Below are positions 63,701 through 64,000 of a stretch of DNA of 64,000 nt, in pieces (within the stretch, counting starts at the first letter, position 1; each line of letters starts with the position of its first letter). The DNA is taken from positions 3,088,544 to 3,152,543 of the forward strand of contig JAVGVS010000019.1 in NCBI GenBank assembly GCA_032718565.1. The letters are read 5' to 3'. The position numbers and the translations under genes were made by a program. The notes under the pieces were generated by a model. It saw only the letters and a list, made by a program, of their open reading frames with translations. It was not told the origin of the DNA and did no database searches. Origin of the DNA: Distichodus sexfasciatus. Taxonomy: Eukaryota; Chordata; Actinopteri; Characiformes; Distichodontidae.

Positions 63701-64000
63701 TGTGGATTTAGAGTTAAAATAATGAATATTTAGGCATCCAGCACATCTATATGTTTTTTCACTAAAGCCATGAGCGCCATCTATCAATCAGCCTAATTCA
63801 GATTCCAGCCCTTCAGAGGTAGCACTTGCACGTAATGTTCACCCTACTGACTTACAGAGTCATTCAAATAGCTACCTTTAAACAAGTCATAACACTCAGT
63901 TTTGAGCCGACAGATGAGGCAGTCCAACAAAGTACATTTATATTTACATCTTATCCAGAGCAACTGCCATTTCAGTCTCCCTGGAACAATTTAGGGTTAA

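Larger units (their letters stand above)
53051..64000. other. no convincing gene; intergenic or upstream mcam region
   Basis: About 11 kb. It contains a SINE (54735-54958), a CAGTCCCTCCAG element (55738-56140), a nested hAT-in-retroposon (58811-59879) and a strong hairpin (60674-60718). A 168-codon open frame (53792-54298) has no recognisable domain. The last 4 kb are AT-rich, with a partial CATTTA...TATCCAGAGCAAC repeat at the right edge. Confidence 0.6.

Overview
This window is vertebrate nuclear DNA, almost certainly from a teleost fish. It has GT-AG introns, long AT-rich introns, microsatellites, tRNA-like SINEs and many hAT, Harbinger and MITE-type transposons. Two protein-coding genes lie tail to tail.

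The plus strand from 4566 to 23840 carries 14 coding exons of the E3 ubiquitin ligase gene cbl. They match human exons 3-16: the end of the four-helix bundle, EF hand, SH2-like domain, linker, RING, proline-rich region with tyrosine docking sites, UBA domain and stop. Exons 1-2 lie upstream of the window. A long 3' UTR probably runs to about 28.2 kb. All splice phases I could check agree. One intron uses a GC donor (19249).

The minus strand from 42894 down to 31159 carries 14 exons of mcam (CD146/MUC18): five immunoglobulin domains, a threonine-rich stalk, a transmembrane segment and most of the cytoplasmic tail. These match human exons 2-15. I could not securely place the signal-peptide exon or the short last exon. 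The convergent cbl-mcam order matches human 11q23.3. The two products work in different processes (receptor ubiquitination; cell adhesion), so their linkage is conserved synteny rather than a joint system.

The rest is introns, intergenic DNA and repeats. The best-supported repeats are: (a) a family of about 640 bp with GTGACCCTCC terminal inverted repeats, in six copies with AAAT or ATAT target duplications, including one filled site whose empty counterpart is also in the window; (b) a hAT element inside another hAT element (47018-48678), both with perfect 8-bp duplications, the inner one with a CGGBP1-like zinc-finger relic; (c) a hAT element with a BED-finger relic inserted into a retroposon that has a 12-bp duplication (58811-59879); (d) a Harbinger-like element with a short Myb/SANT-like ORF; (e) four tRNA-headed SINE copies. 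A tRNA-Asp(GUC) gene lies antisense in a cbl intron. From about 53 kb to the end I see no convincing gene. I found no new multi-gene system; the novelty here is in the mobile elements and a few gene-structure details.
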